Shown: positions 36,715 through 45,979, numbered from the stretch's first letter. The stretch is DNA of 64,000 nucleotides from Bacteroides sp. 519 (GCF_010500955.1 NZ_QVMJ01000005.1:97704-161703), one strand, 5' to 3'. Program-made: numbers and translations. The notes: generated from the letters alone by a model not told the origin.

Positions 36715-38055
36715 CTATTCATAGGTTTCTTTTGTTTTTTTATTTTTTGATCCTCCCAGTGGCACCGATACCCCCAGATACACATTTGCATTCTTCGTAC
36801 TGTCTCCCAGATACATATAATCTGTAGCCAGGAATAACGGTCCAACCTTTACTCCCAACCCAAAAGTTTTTAACCCGCTTTGAAGTAACGAGTAGCTAAA
36901 TGTTGCATTAAACCAACTTTTCGGACGATAGTTTGCTGATAGGGTTATTTCCGATAATGTTTTTGGGTTTCCAAAGCGGGTTACAGATAAGAGTCCTGCA
37001 CTTAATTTATTATTCAAAAAAGCATATTCGCCACCAACAACAAAAGTTGCTGCCAATGAAGTTGTACGCGATTTAGAGCCTACTATTTCATAGCCCGGCA
37101 ACTCCAGATCGAATATTCCATCGCTACCCAAATAACCAGTACCATCATAATCTACACGGAAATCTTTTGCTGCTTTTCCACTGGTGGTTGAACCTGCGCT
37201 CCATGATATAAAACCCAGATCGAGCAAAGATGCAGATACGGTAAGATTATCTAATACGCGGTAGGTAGCTCCTAAATCTAAACCTGCACCATAGCCCGCA
37301 AAACCAAATTTATCGAAATCAATATCATCAATATATTCCTTGCCATCGTCTTCGTCAATAGAAGTTTCCAAGTCCATACCCGACATAGATACATCAATAT
37401 GTCCCTTACTGCGAATCTCGGTGTAGGTACCACCTTCGTCGATGTAAAGCTGATCAAGCTTAATCTCAGCATTAGCAATTCCTAAAAGAAACTTTACCTT
37501 AGCACCTACAGTAAGTTTGTCAGTTATAATTCTGGAATAGCCCACACCAACTTCGGTATATGCATTGAGGTTGACTGATTGATTACGAATATCATAAACG
37601 CCCGTTTTTCCAACTCCTTCGTTATAGAAATCGCGTGCATATTCAAACATCCCTTTGGGTATTGATGCGCCTATATCAGTACGTAAACCAATATTTGCAC
37701 TCCAAAAGCCTTTGCCTTTATAAAAACCAAAAGAAATTATATCCGTGTTTAAATTTACATTCAAACGGTTATCTTCTTTTAATCGGTTATACATTTTAGA
37801 ACGGTTGTAGAATTCGTCTTCCGAATCAATAAAAGTTGTTATATCGCTTACACTAATAGCATTTGTTGATGCCGATACATTTAATGCTCCGATAGCCAGA
37901 ATGTCAACAAATCCTTTTGTTGGACGCAATGCTGGGTTTAATTGAATTCTTTGTGATGCACCTTCCATGAAATAGGAAGTACGAGAATACTGTGCCGACG
38001 CATAAAAAGAGACGAATAGCACCAAAAACGTAGTGATTGTTTTCTTCATTTTCAT
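36715..38055 (-). CDS. DUF5723 family outer-membrane beta-barrel protein
   Basis: The 446-residue protein has a signal peptide (about 1-21, ending YASAQ) and then many alternating strands rich in Gly, Tyr and Phe with short turns, as in PorV/FadL-like outer-membrane barrels. It begins SYFMEGASQRIQLNPALRPT after the signal, the usual start of DUF5723 proteins. Other blocks are GVGYSRIITDKLTVGAKVKF and GLDLGATYRVLDNLTVSASL. Function is not known for the family. A TATGTTTG box 43-50 bases upstream suits a promoter. It ends against an inverted repeat. Confidence 0.82.
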   Translation of the reverse strand: MKMKKTITTFLVLFVSFYASAQYSRTSYFMEGASQRIQLNPALRPTKGFVDILAIGALNVSASTNAISVSDITTFIDSEDEFYNRSKMYNRLKEDNRLNVNLNTDIISFGFYKGKGFWSANIGLRTDIGASIPKGMFEYARDFYNEGVGKTGVYDIRNQSVNLNAYTEVGVGYSRIITDKLTVGAKVKFLLGIANAEIKLDQLYIDEGGTYTEIRSKGHIDVSMSGMDLETSIDEDDGKEYIDDIDFDKFGFAGYGAGLDLGATYRVLDNLTVSASLLDLGFISWSAGSTTSGKAAKDFRVDYDGTGYLGSDGIFDLELPGYEIVGSKSRTTSLAATFVVGGEYAFLNNKLSAGLLSVTRFGNPKTLSEITLSANYRPKSWFNATFSYSLLQSGLKTFGLGVKVGPLFLATDYMYLGDSTKNANVYLGVSVPLGGSKNKKTKETYE

Positions 38056-38097
38056 AATATATTTTTTATTTATTCACTATTTTTTAGATTTCGGGTG

Positions 38098-38105
38098 CAA
38101 ACATA
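38098..38105 (-). promoter_or_regulatory. TAnnTTTG promoter box for the DUF5723 gene
   Basis: TATGTTTG on the minus strand (38105-38098) matches the Bacteroidetes -7 element. A TTTG lies about 23 bases further upstream, slightly more than the usual spacing. Expected transcript start is near 38092. Confidence 0.5.
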
Positions 38106-38278
38106 AGAAAAAACCATTATTTATGTAACAAAACAGGCTTTTAAATACTTAAATGTAAAACAGGAGTGTTTGGGGTTACCTCCTTTACATTCTGACTTGA
38201 ACCATAATACAGGGTATTAAGAAAATAAACACAATTGGTAATCAAAGACTTACAGTACCAACAGTTTTTTACCTGTGA

Positions 38279-38390
38279 GAAAAAAGTATCACGCCTGTGG
38301 TACAAAAGTATCATAGGCAAGATACAAAAGTGCCACAGGCAAGATACAAAAGTGCCACAGGGAAGATACAAAAGTATCTTAGGGAAGAGT
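38279..38390. repeat. 22-nt period tandem array, unit around TACAAAAGT
   Basis: TACAAAAGT begins at 38301, 38323, 38345 and 38367, exactly 22 bases apart, with a decayed copy in register at 38279. The flanks alternate GTGCCAC and GTATC and the spacer is mostly AGGCAAGA. The unit is the same as in the array at 2425-2562, 36 kb away. It starts 18 bases after the GH2 stop at 38408. The rest of the 352-base gap holds only the DUF5723 promoter. Confidence 0.9.
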
Positions 38391-38407
38391 ATTTAGCGTT
38401 TCAATAT

Positions 38408-41182
38408 TTATTCGTAAATAGACCTCTTTTCTTCCTTCACCTTACCCACATTATGTAATTCTTTCCTAACCACATCGAAAGACACTTCTTCCTGCGGATT
38501 AAACTCCGATGATTCCATATACTTCATCAAACTATAACGCAACTGACGGGCTACAGGGCGAGACTCCAATTGACTCGACAAATCGGAACTGCTTACTAAC
38601 AGTTTTCCCTTTCCGGCTTTGGCCTCGAATACCAATCCCAGATTCCGGTTCTTATAGAAGTTATCAACCATACGGATAATAGGTTGCATGTTCTGTTTCA
38701 AGCCATCCAGTTCCATTGTCTTTGCATTTTTGCAGATATCCCACCATTGCCAGTTGCTGTGCATTTCGGTGGGGAAGTGTGCCAATGCCGGATGCGACGG
38801 ATCGCAAAGTACACCCATTGTTCCCGGCTGATTGGGGAAATGAACCGGGCTCCAGAATACCTGTACAAACTTTCCTTCCAGTCCGTTGATATCCTCCTTT
38901 TTAGGATTAAGCAGTACTTTTTTACCTTGTTGAAGCGCTTTCTCTGCCTCGGCAAAGCTTTGGGTATAGAAAACTTCGTTACCTGCTGCTGGAATATCCT
39001 GCGGATATACCCACAAATCCCATGAGTTCTGATAATCGGTTCCTTTGAATTTCACAGATAGCGTTAGTTTATCAGCTGTAGTAACCGTATTTAACGGAAC
39101 AGAGATGTTACCTAGTTTAAATCCGTTTCCTATAGCTACATCTTGTTTGTTTAATTCGCCTTTTGCTATAACCGTTCCGGTTGGATTGCTTAAACTCCAT
39201 TCCGGTTGAATGCCACTTATTGCCCTATTGCTGAAATTAGCCACCTCGAATGCGGCTTCAAAGGTTTCATTATTCATATAAGTTGCCTTTGCAAATCGTA
39301 CCAAAGGTACTACAGGTGCACAAAAACGACGGAACTCTTCGGGGGTAATTAATCCTTTGCTTTCCCAGAAAGCATCAATAATACCTACAAGCGCGGTACC
39401 TTGCCCGGGGAAGTCGTGTAAATCCAATAACTGGAAGCCACTGAAACCGGGAGTTTTAAGTGCCCGTTCTATTTCCTCTTTATACAGAATAACGGCTAGT
39501 TTACCACTTGCCTTTAAATTATCTTCTGCCAGATGCAAACGGCCTTTCTTTTCCAGGTCCTTTGCTACGGCTTTGAAGTTTAATGGCATAAGGTTACCTG
39601 TGTATTTATCAATCTCTTTCAGGTTAGGGAATACACTGTACTGACCTATTTCGTGGGTAATCAACGGAACAGGCAATCCCTGAATAGATGCAGAATAATC
39701 CATATTGAAGCCGGCCGGCTGATCATCGAATATACCCTGACCGCGAACCCAACCATTGTTTGTCCACTGGGTAACCCAGAAGTCATCGTTTGGTTCAGGC
39801 CATCCGCCATGTCCCTGTTCAAAGGTGAAAGAAGTAGTCATATACAGATGCCGGTTATCGCGTTCCTTTATATTGGTAAGTAATTTATCCATTGCAGTAA
39901 AGTCGCCTTGCAGTTCGTTACCCAAACTCCAGAAGCAGAACGACGGATGGTTTCCGTATTCTTTCATAATGCGGTTGGCCTCATCATAGAGGAAATTCAT
40001 TGTTGGTTCGTCTTTGCCTACAGTCAACACCCACAATGGAAGTTCTACTTGTAGGTAGAATCCCATGCGGTCGGCTACCTCAAAAGCTGCTTTAGGAGGG
40101 CACCATGAATGGAAGCGGATATGGTTTAATCCGTAATCGCGTGCAGCATTGAATACCTTTTCCCATCCGGCTTTATCGGTTGGTGGATAGCCTTTCAATG
40201 GGAAGATACAGCATTCTAACGTTCCGCGAAGGAATATTCTGTTGCCGTTTATTTGTAACAGTGCATTGTTGTTGGTTAGTTTTCGCATACCAAAGGTTTC
40301 GCTCTTAGAGTCAATGCCGTTATCTGATTCTAATGTAGCAGTTGCTTCGTAGATATTGGGATTGAATTCATCCCACAACAATGGGTCTTTGATAGCATAC
40401 TCAAAGCTTGTTTCCTTTCCATCAACTTGTACTTTTACAGCAGGTAATGTTTTTCCGGATGGACTTTTTACTGTTAACTGCATCTGTCCTGATACGGGCG
40501 AAGATACTTTTACGGCTACATTTACTTTGGCATTGTCTACATCGGGAGTTAGCCGTAATTCCTGAATATATGCTTTTTCCTTTACCGTTAGTGCTATTTG
40601 CCCCAAAATACCGTTCCACATGGTTTGTGTATCGTTGGTATAGGCATGGGCAAGGTCTCTCACAGAGATATCGTGTTGCTTACTGTTATCAATACGGATG
40701 GCAAGGATGTTACTTTTGCCTGGTTCAAGGTATTCGCCCAAATCGAAATAGTGCGGGGTGCTCAAACTTTGGTTAAAGCCTTCTACCTTCTTGCCGTTTA
40801 TCCATACCTGCGAGTTCCATATCACCCGTTCAAGGGTAAGAATTATATTACAGTTTGCCCAATCGGTTGGAATAGTTATTTCTCTTTTGTACCAAGCCAC
40901 ACCTACATAATCGTACTTGCGTTTCAGGTTGAGGAATATTTCTTTCTCCATCACTGGTTCAAGGGTACAGGGAGTACCATATCCGGCATCGCAAAGGGTT
41001 CCGGGAAGGGTTATTTTATCCTGAAAAGTTTGCTCGTACCATTTCTCGGTTATGCCACGGTCGAGGCTATCGAGTGCTACTTCCCACTGACCGGACAGAT
41101 TGATTTCATTCGCGGGTTGAGTGCACGACACTGCTATTGAAGCAATGATGCTTAATACAAGGAGAATCTTACTTTTTTTCAT
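38408..41182 (-). CDS. glycoside hydrolase family 2 lipoprotein (beta-galactosidase/glucuronidase type)
   Basis: A 924-residue exported glycosidase. The lipoprotein signal ends IASIAVSC (Cys 20). The N-terminal sugar-binding domain starts LSGQWEVALDSLDRGITEKW and includes GVAWYKREITIP and LTLERVIWNSQVWINGKKV. It is followed by the Ig-like domain and the TIM barrel with HIRFHSWCPPKAAFEVADRM, the acid/base Glu in FCFWSLGNELQGD and the nucleophile in PLITHEIGQYSVFP. A C-terminal beta region and a glutamine-amidotransferase-like part end it. Catalytic residues are intact. The exact sugar (galactose, glucuronate, mannose) is not readable. It is the last gene of the polysaccharide locus, 11 bases after a chimeric GH2 remnant. 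Confidence 0.9.
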   Translation of the reverse strand: MKKSKILLVLSIIASIAVSCTQPANEINLSGQWEVALDSLDRGITEKWYEQTFQDKITLPGTLCDAGYGTPCTLEPVMEKEIFLNLKRKYDYVGVAWYKREITIPTDWANCNIILTLERVIWNSQVWINGKKVEGFNQSLSTPHYFDLGEYLEPGKSNILAIRIDNSKQHDISVRDLAHAYTNDTQTMWNGILGQIALTVKEKAYIQELRLTPDVDNAKVNVAVKVSSPVSGQMQLTVKSPSGKTLPAVKVQVDGKETSFEYAIKDPLLWDEFNPNIYEATATLESDNGIDSKSETFGMRKLTNNNALLQINGNRIFLRGTLECCIFPLKGYPPTDKAGWEKVFNAARDYGLNHIRFHSWCPPKAAFEVADRMGFYLQVELPLWVLTVGKDEPTMNFLYDEANRIMKEYGNHPSFCFWSLGNELQGDFTAMDKLLTNIKERDNRHLYMTTSFTFEQGHGGWPEPNDDFWVTQWTNNGWVRGQGIFDDQPAGFNMDYSASIQGLPVPLITHEIGQYSVFPNLKEIDKYTGNLMPLNFKAVAKDLEKKGRLHLAEDNLKASGKLAVILYKEEIERALKTPGFSGFQLLDLHDFPGQGTALVGIIDAFWESKGLITPEEFRRFCAPVVPLVRFAKATYMNNETFEAAFEVANFSNRAISGIQPEWSLSNPTGTVIAKGELNKQDVAIGNGFKLGNISVPLNTVTTADKLTLSVKFKGTDYQNSWDLWVYPQDIPAAGNEVFYTQSFAEAEKALQQGKKVLLNPKKEDINGLEGKFVQVFWSPVHFPNQPGTMGVLCDPSHPALAHFPTEMHSNWQWWDICKNAKTMELDGLKQNMQPIIRMVDNFYKNRNLGLVFEAKAGKGKLLVSSSDLSSQLESRPVARQLRYSLMKYMESSEFNPQEEVSFDVVRKELHNVGKVKEEKRSIYE

Positions 41183-41193
41183 ATAGCTTTATT

Positions 41194-42153
41194 TTATAAT
41201 TTCCATTCGGTTTCTACTTTTATATTCTTGTCCTTTACCCGGATAATCAATGGGTAACAAAGGTGTGTGGGATATTTCTCATTAACCCGTTCGTTGCCCG
41301 GCGGTATACCCGGAGCTTCTCCGGTGATGATTTCGAATGTTTGGTTTTCGGGTAGCCGGATAATCAGTTCCGTACTTCCTGTTTTACAACTAACGGGTGC
41401 CGATGCTGTTCGGGTTTCTGCTTTTGTTATATAGTTGTAAACCGGGGCATCGTTCAGTGTAATTGGTTTCCCTGTTGCTGCAAAGATAGGTTTATCTGTT
41501 AATATCAATACATAATCGTATGTATGTTTATCTGTAGAGCGGGCGGTGAATACATCTGTTAGTTTGTTCTTTTTCAGGGTGAGTTGCCTGTCCATCTCTA
41601 TGCCCGGATATGCATCGGACGATGCTGCACGAACCTGTCCCCCATCGCGGGTGGCTTTAAATGAAACCAGTTTTCCAATTGTTTCGCGTTGGTCTTTGGC
41701 ATCAACAGTAAGGGTGCTGTGCGATAAGGTTTTCCGATACCAACGGGTGAAAGCAGGTACTCCGTAGGCCGATGTACCCATATCAGACACAACTTCTTTC
41801 TCTCCATTGTGTATGGAAATAGAGAGTTGTTTGTTGCTCCAGCCTTGGGGAACAAAGATATTGTCTTTTTCATACCAAGCAGCACCGCTGTATTCAAAGA
41901 GGCGGGTCAACCGGATGGAGGTCATATCCTGTGTTTTGTAACCTTTCCCGGCTTGGTCGGTTGAGCCGGGAAGCACAATTGTTTCGGGTAGCTTGCTTAC
42001 CAGGTTGCTGCCTTTTACTGGTATGCTTACGTTCATGGGGTCGAGCTTAAAGTTCCATATCCCGTTCAGGGGGATGCTCTCGCGTTGTGCTGTTTGGGGT
42101 TGCATGTGGCAACAACAGGCCAGGAATAATAGGAGGAGGAGGTATCTGGGCAT
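41194..42153 (-). pseudogene. chimeric remnant: GH2 N-terminus joined to a heparinase II/III-type C-terminus
   Basis: The open 319-residue frame joins two unrelated parts. Residues 1-113 are a signal peptide (MPRYLLLLLFLACCC) and the start of a GH2 sugar-binding domain (LNGIWNFKLDP, LPGSTDQAGKGYKTQDMTS, GAAWYEKDNIFVPQGWSNKQ). From about 115 on the sequence is the C-terminal beta-sandwich of polysaccharide lyases of the heparinase II/III fold: VVSDMGTSAYGVPAFTRWYR, then TLSHSTLTVDAKDQ. The GH2 barrel and the lyase toroid, with all catalytic residues, are missing. The likely cause is one in-frame deletion between two neighbouring genes, near 41805-41815. It is exportable but should have no enzyme activity; a carbohydrate-binding leftover is the most one could expect. 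Confidence 0.72.
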
Positions 42154-42194
42154 ATTGATTGGTTATATAATTTTGATAAATATTCTTTCATAAA

Positions 42195-42351
42195 GATGCC
42201 GCATGGAACTCCTCTCCCTAGAGGGGAGAGGTGCCCATAGGGCGGAGAGGGGGGTAAATACCACAGCCAAGTTTCCAAGCGGGTGGTTTTACTCCCCGCC
42301 CCGGCCTGAAGGCCACCCCGCCCCTCAAGGGCGGGGAATTCCATGCGGCAT
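42195..42351. repeat. compound inverted-repeat element bounded by two GCCGCATGG cores
   Basis: GATGCCGCATGG (42195-42206) at one end and CCATGCGGCAT (42341-42351) at the other are inverted copies of the core found inside the other elements. Within are GC-rich hairpins (CTCTCCCTAGAGGGGAGAG; CCGGCCTGAAGGCC; CCCCGCCCCTCAAGGGCGGGG). The element fills the gap between GH30 and the chimeric remnant and is far richer in GC than its surroundings. Confidence 0.85.
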
Positions 42352-42392
42352 ATTACAATTTAAAATCCTCTGTCTTGTATTACATTCTCAAT

Positions 42393-44030
42393 TCACTCCA
42401 TTTCTCCCACAAACGTCACTATAGATTTAGGCGCTATCACCATTTCGTCCAAACTCACTGCTGTACCTTTTTGCAGATTCGATGTTTCGGAAGTTATATA
42501 AGGTATCAGTGTGTTGTTTTTCAACTTCTTATCTATATCAAGTTTGCAGGTGGTTTCTTTATCGCTTGCATTAATGGCTACTATCACAAGTTTACCGGTT
42601 GAGGTATCTTTATAGGCACTTACCATTACATTTGTTGCAGCCTGTTCATGGTTCTGGTTCTCTATTTGTATGCGTTTCATGCCGGGCCGGATGAAGAACG
42701 AATAATTGCCCAACGCCCACATTAATTTGGATGAACGTGCAAAACCATCGTACTTACAGTATCCGGTATCCTGACTGCCGGTGCCGTTTCCATCGTCCAG
42801 ATAAATAAGACCGTCTTTAAAATCGGCACGGGTAAGTGCTGTCCACCATTGCCACGACGAGGCATTGGCTACCACCAAATCGTTATGGATGATACGTGCC
42901 ACAAAGATTGCAGTTTGCATTCCCAAGTCGCGCTTACCTCCGCTACCGCCGGGTAACTCGCTTTCGCCCGGTTGTTCAAGGATACAGTATTCGGTTTGCC
43001 AGTATTTTAAACCGGGATATTGTTTTATACGGGCATTCAGTTTACGGCGATACTCCACCTGATCGGCCACCGGCCATACCGAGAAGTAACTGTGACCTGT
43101 AATAACCTGCTCAACATTGGGCAAAGAAGCTATGCAAAGAGGAGAAGCAGGGTCCCAGAAATCGCTCACCTGATTGTCGCGGGTTTCGTTGTTTACATCC
43201 TCATAGAGGTAATTAATAACTGCGGCTTCGCCTAGGGCGATGGTTGTATTCAACTTTCTTTCGCTAAGTTTTTTCGATAACAGTGAAGTGAAATCGTACA
43301 GCTCCCGGTTTGTGGCCGGGGTACCTTCTTGCGAAGCTTTACCGTTTCCTTTCTCCATCCAATCCCATTGCGGTTCGTTTATCGGACTTAGATAGTTGAA
43401 GGTTATGCCTTCGTTTTTTTGCAGATTCTCTATGCAATCTACCAAAAAATCGGCGTACCGGGGCAGCATTCCTTCTTTTATATTCAGGTATTCTTTTTGT
43501 GGTGAAAAGGCTTTCCCGTTAATCGTCATGTGTACGGGTGGGCTGATGGTGAAGGCAAGGTACTTTTCAACTCCCCGCTTACGGGCAGCTTGCAGAAACC
43601 AGCGTTGTCCTTCCTGTTTTTGCCAGTTATATGTTCCGTCGGGGTTCTGGAAACATTCGCCCCGGCGCCACTCGTCGTATATATCGCTTTCCTCGCCTTG
43701 TTCGGTGCTTCCTGCACCGAGATAAAAGCGCCAAATGGATAGCCCTATACCGCGGGGATTTCCTTTTTCGTCGACCTCGCTACTGAATAGCATGTCGGCT
43801 ATGGCATTCTTTTTTTCTTCGGGCCAGTATTTTCCTACCATCTGGCAACGCCAGGCATCGGATGCACCAAAGCCATCCATGGTTTGTAGTTCCTGCTCTG
43901 CATTTATTTTAATGGTATGTATTCCGGTGTAAACGGGTGGTGGCGGATTCTTAACTTTCGACCCGCAAGCAGTGAATGTTATCACCATTCCTACTATTAC
44001 CAGGGCTATTGAGCTAATTTTATAGTGCAT
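42393..44030 (-). CDS. glycoside hydrolase family 30 lipoprotein
   Basis: A 545-residue exported glycanase. The start at 44030 gives MHYKISSIALVIVGMVITFT followed by Ala-Cys, a lipoprotein signal; the frame is open to 44180, but those codons only read the tandem array at 44108-44215. The barrel starts QTMDGFGASDAWRCQMVG. The acid/base Glu lies in YLSPINEPQWDW and the nucleophile in LKYWQTEYCILEQPG, both as in GH30. A C-terminal beta domain ends it. The GFGASDAW start resembles GH30 members acting on beta-1,6-galactan or related glycans, an inference only. It follows SusD in the locus and probably cuts the polymer at the cell surface. Confidence 0.88.
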   Translation of the reverse strand: MHYKISSIALVIVGMVITFTACGSKVKNPPPPVYTGIHTIKINAEQELQTMDGFGASDAWRCQMVGKYWPEEKKNAIADMLFSSEVDEKGNPRGIGLSIWRFYLGAGSTEQGEESDIYDEWRRGECFQNPDGTYNWQKQEGQRWFLQAARKRGVEKYLAFTISPPVHMTINGKAFSPQKEYLNIKEGMLPRYADFLVDCIENLQKNEGITFNYLSPINEPQWDWMEKGNGKASQEGTPATNRELYDFTSLLSKKLSERKLNTTIALGEAAVINYLYEDVNNETRDNQVSDFWDPASPLCIASLPNVEQVITGHSYFSVWPVADQVEYRRKLNARIKQYPGLKYWQTEYCILEQPGESELPGGSGGKRDLGMQTAIFVARIIHNDLVVANASSWQWWTALTRADFKDGLIYLDDGNGTGSQDTGYCKYDGFARSSKLMWALGNYSFFIRPGMKRIQIENQNHEQAATNVMVSAYKDTSTGKLVIVAINASDKETTCKLDIDKKLKNNTLIPYITSETSNLQKGTAVSLDEMVIAPKSIVTFVGEME

Positions 44031-44107
44031 TGTTGTTCTATTGATTATTGCTTTTGTTTGGTATCCCGATAGCTTTCGTTTTAAATGCTTATTGCTTTTA
44101 TTTGGGA

Positions 44108-44215
44108 ACACCCGGGTGTACACCCTTTGTACACCCGGGTCTACGGGCCTTGTACACCCGGGTGTTAGTGGCTTGTACACCCAGGTGTACAGAGGTTGTA
44201 CACCCGGGTCTACCC
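44108..44215. repeat. 23-nt period tandem array, unit around GTACACCCGGGTGTAC
   Basis: ACACCCGGG (once ACACCCAGG) begins at 44108, 44131, 44154, 44177 and 44200: five copies exactly 23 bases apart. Each is a near-perfect palindrome GTACACCCGGGTGTAC or GTACACCCGGGTCTAC. The spacers are CCTTT, GGGCCT, AGTGGC and AGAGG. The array lies 18 bases after the susD stop and before GH30, within the same transcription unit. Confidence 0.93.
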
Positions 44216-44232
44216 AAACAAAAGCTATTGCA

Positions 44233-45855
44233 TTAGTAATTGGGATTCTGTGTTATTTTACCCGAACTGCGGTCTATTTCCGATTGCGGGATAGGCCATA
44301 ACAGATGCTTATTAATGTCGAAGTTGATACCTTTATTCTGCAACTCTTTCAAGTTGGTGGTTTCGTACTCGTCGGTAGATTGGGTTGTGTTGTAGCGTAT
44401 AAAGCTACCATTTGCCCCCATTAAGCTGGCAATCACCGGTTTTTGGGTATCCGGATCAATCTGGCGACGTATGTCGTACAGGCGTATGTCTTCGAAAGCA
44501 AGTTCCATACGGCGTTCTTTCCAGATGGCACGTAACAGGTCGTTGCCGGTTACTGTTCCTTTTTTAGGAGCCAGATTAACCCTTGCACGTACAACGTCCA
44601 TATCGTTAGCTGCCTGATCGAAGTTGTTTTGATAGTAAGCAGCCTCTGCTCTTGTTAAATACATCTCGGCCAAACGTAGTACGGGTACATTAAGTGGAGC
44701 ATGGAAACGTTTATCTTCCAATGCGCGGCGGGTAGCTACAGGAAGGTAGAACTTACGGATAATACGGCCCGATTTGTTCTGTGCCAGATCAAAGATGTGT
44801 GTAGGATTGTCTACTTCGTCTCCATAGGCTGCCTCGCCACAGCGGGTAATGGTACTACGCCGGCGTATATCATCTTTTTCACTGATGTAGCAGTTTTCCA
44901 GATCGCTGGTAGGGGTTCCCCATCCCCAACCGTCCATCACATCGTCTGTGCTATTGCTGGGGAAGTTCTCTTTTTTCTCGCCACGGGCGCCTGTAAATGT
45001 ACACAGCTCGTTGCCCTGCCATATACTGCTCGAAATGGTAATAGGATGAGTTTGCATCTCCAATATAGACTCTACACCGTTGTGATTGTTAACATCCCAT
45101 ATATTCACAAAGTTGGGTTCCAGTGTATAGCCACTGTTAACAATGGTTGTGTCGGCATAGTGGTAGGCTTGTTGCCATTTGCTTTGGAACAAACTTACAC
45201 GTGCCAGCATTGCAGTACAAGCCCATTTATTTACCCGGCCTACATCGGTTGATCCGTATGATGCTTTTACACGGGGGATGGCTGCCTTAAGGTCGCTTTC
45301 AATCTGCGCATATATTTCCTCTTTACTTACACGTTCTTTGTTCATCTCGCTTGTTGAGAGGGTGGTAAGAATCAAGGGTACGCCACCAAAGTTATTTACC
45401 AGGTGATAGTAATTGTATGCACGCATAAACAATGCTTCGCCTACCAATTGATCTTTTTGTGCTTCGGAAACAGGGGCACCGGGTATGTTGTTAATTGCCA
45501 GATTGCAAGCAGAGATATTTTCGAATCGTTTTGCAAACTCGGTGCTGAGGTATCCCATCCGGTTGGGAGCTATAAGGTAATGTGCAGCCGGTTGAAAGCT
45601 GGATGCATCTTGTCCGGTGTTACCCATCCACGCGTCGTCGGTAGCAGTTTCGTTGGCAAGGCGTGTGGCCTGGTATTCCCAGTTGTTTATCATAAACGCA
45701 CTTCGGTACAGGTCGTTTACAAACACCTGACACTCTTCGGCTGTTTGAAAGTAATTATCGAGGTTCTGGGTTCCGCGTTCATCGTGTTCGATGAAGTCAT
45801 CGCAGGCAAACAGTCCCATGGTTACAATCAGGGCGGAGAATATTATCTTTTTCAT
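44233..45855 (-). CDS. SusD/RagB family glycan-binding lipoprotein
   Basis: SusD-like proteins sit over the SusC channel and bind the target glycan. The 540 residues start with a lipoprotein signal (MKKIIFSALIVTMGLFACDD, Cys 18). Typical blocks are LDNYFQTAEECQVFVNDLYR, ALFMRAYNYYHLVNNFGGVP, the TPR helices ACTAMLARVSLFQSKWQQAY, PVLRLAEMYLTRAEAAYYQN, and the C-terminal IWKERRMELAFEDIRLYDIR with final LWPIPQSEID. It follows SusC after a 115-base gap that is a repeated AGTTTTTGAG element. Confidence 0.95.
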   Translation of the reverse strand: MKKIIFSALIVTMGLFACDDFIEHDERGTQNLDNYFQTAEECQVFVNDLYRSAFMINNWEYQATRLANETATDDAWMGNTGQDASSFQPAAHYLIAPNRMGYLSTEFAKRFENISACNLAINNIPGAPVSEAQKDQLVGEALFMRAYNYYHLVNNFGGVPLILTTLSTSEMNKERVSKEEIYAQIESDLKAAIPRVKASYGSTDVGRVNKWACTAMLARVSLFQSKWQQAYHYADTTIVNSGYTLEPNFVNIWDVNNHNGVESILEMQTHPITISSSIWQGNELCTFTGARGEKKENFPSNSTDDVMDGWGWGTPTSDLENCYISEKDDIRRRSTITRCGEAAYGDEVDNPTHIFDLAQNKSGRIIRKFYLPVATRRALEDKRFHAPLNVPVLRLAEMYLTRAEAAYYQNNFDQAANDMDVVRARVNLAPKKGTVTGNDLLRAIWKERRMELAFEDIRLYDIRRQIDPDTQKPVIASLMGANGSFIRYNTTQSTDEYETTNLKELQNKGINFDINKHLLWPIPQSEIDRSSGKITQNPNY

Positions 45856-45856
45856 A

Positions 45857-45979
45857 AGTTTTTGAGTTTTTGAGTTTTTAAGTTTTTAAGTTTGTGAGTT
45901 TGTGAGTTTTTAAGTTTGTGAGTTTTTGAGTTTAAGCTTAAATCCTTAAAAACTCAAAAACTCAAAAAACTTAAAAACT
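45857..45979. repeat. long inverted repeat of 9-nt words (AGTTTTTGAG/AGTTTTTAAG)
   Basis: About nine direct copies of a 9-base word (AGTTTTTGA, AGTTTTTAA, AGTTTGTGA) form the left arm. The right arm (CTTAAAAACTCAAAAACTC and AAAAAACTTAAAAAC) is its complement. The centre TTTAAGCTTAAA is itself a palindrome. It lies between susC and susD, so strong secondary structure in the mRNA could set their ratio. Confidence 0.85.

Noticed and set aside
42195..42351. The GC-rich patch as a transferred gene fragment
   Set aside because: It contains no open frame of note and is fully explained as inverted repeats bounded by the core motif.
44041..44301. Frames of 60-85 codons over the CACCCGGGTG array, and the N-terminal extension of GH30 through it
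   Set aside because: The residues only translate the repeat (VHPGV-type periods); the lipoprotein signal at 44030 gives a clear true start.
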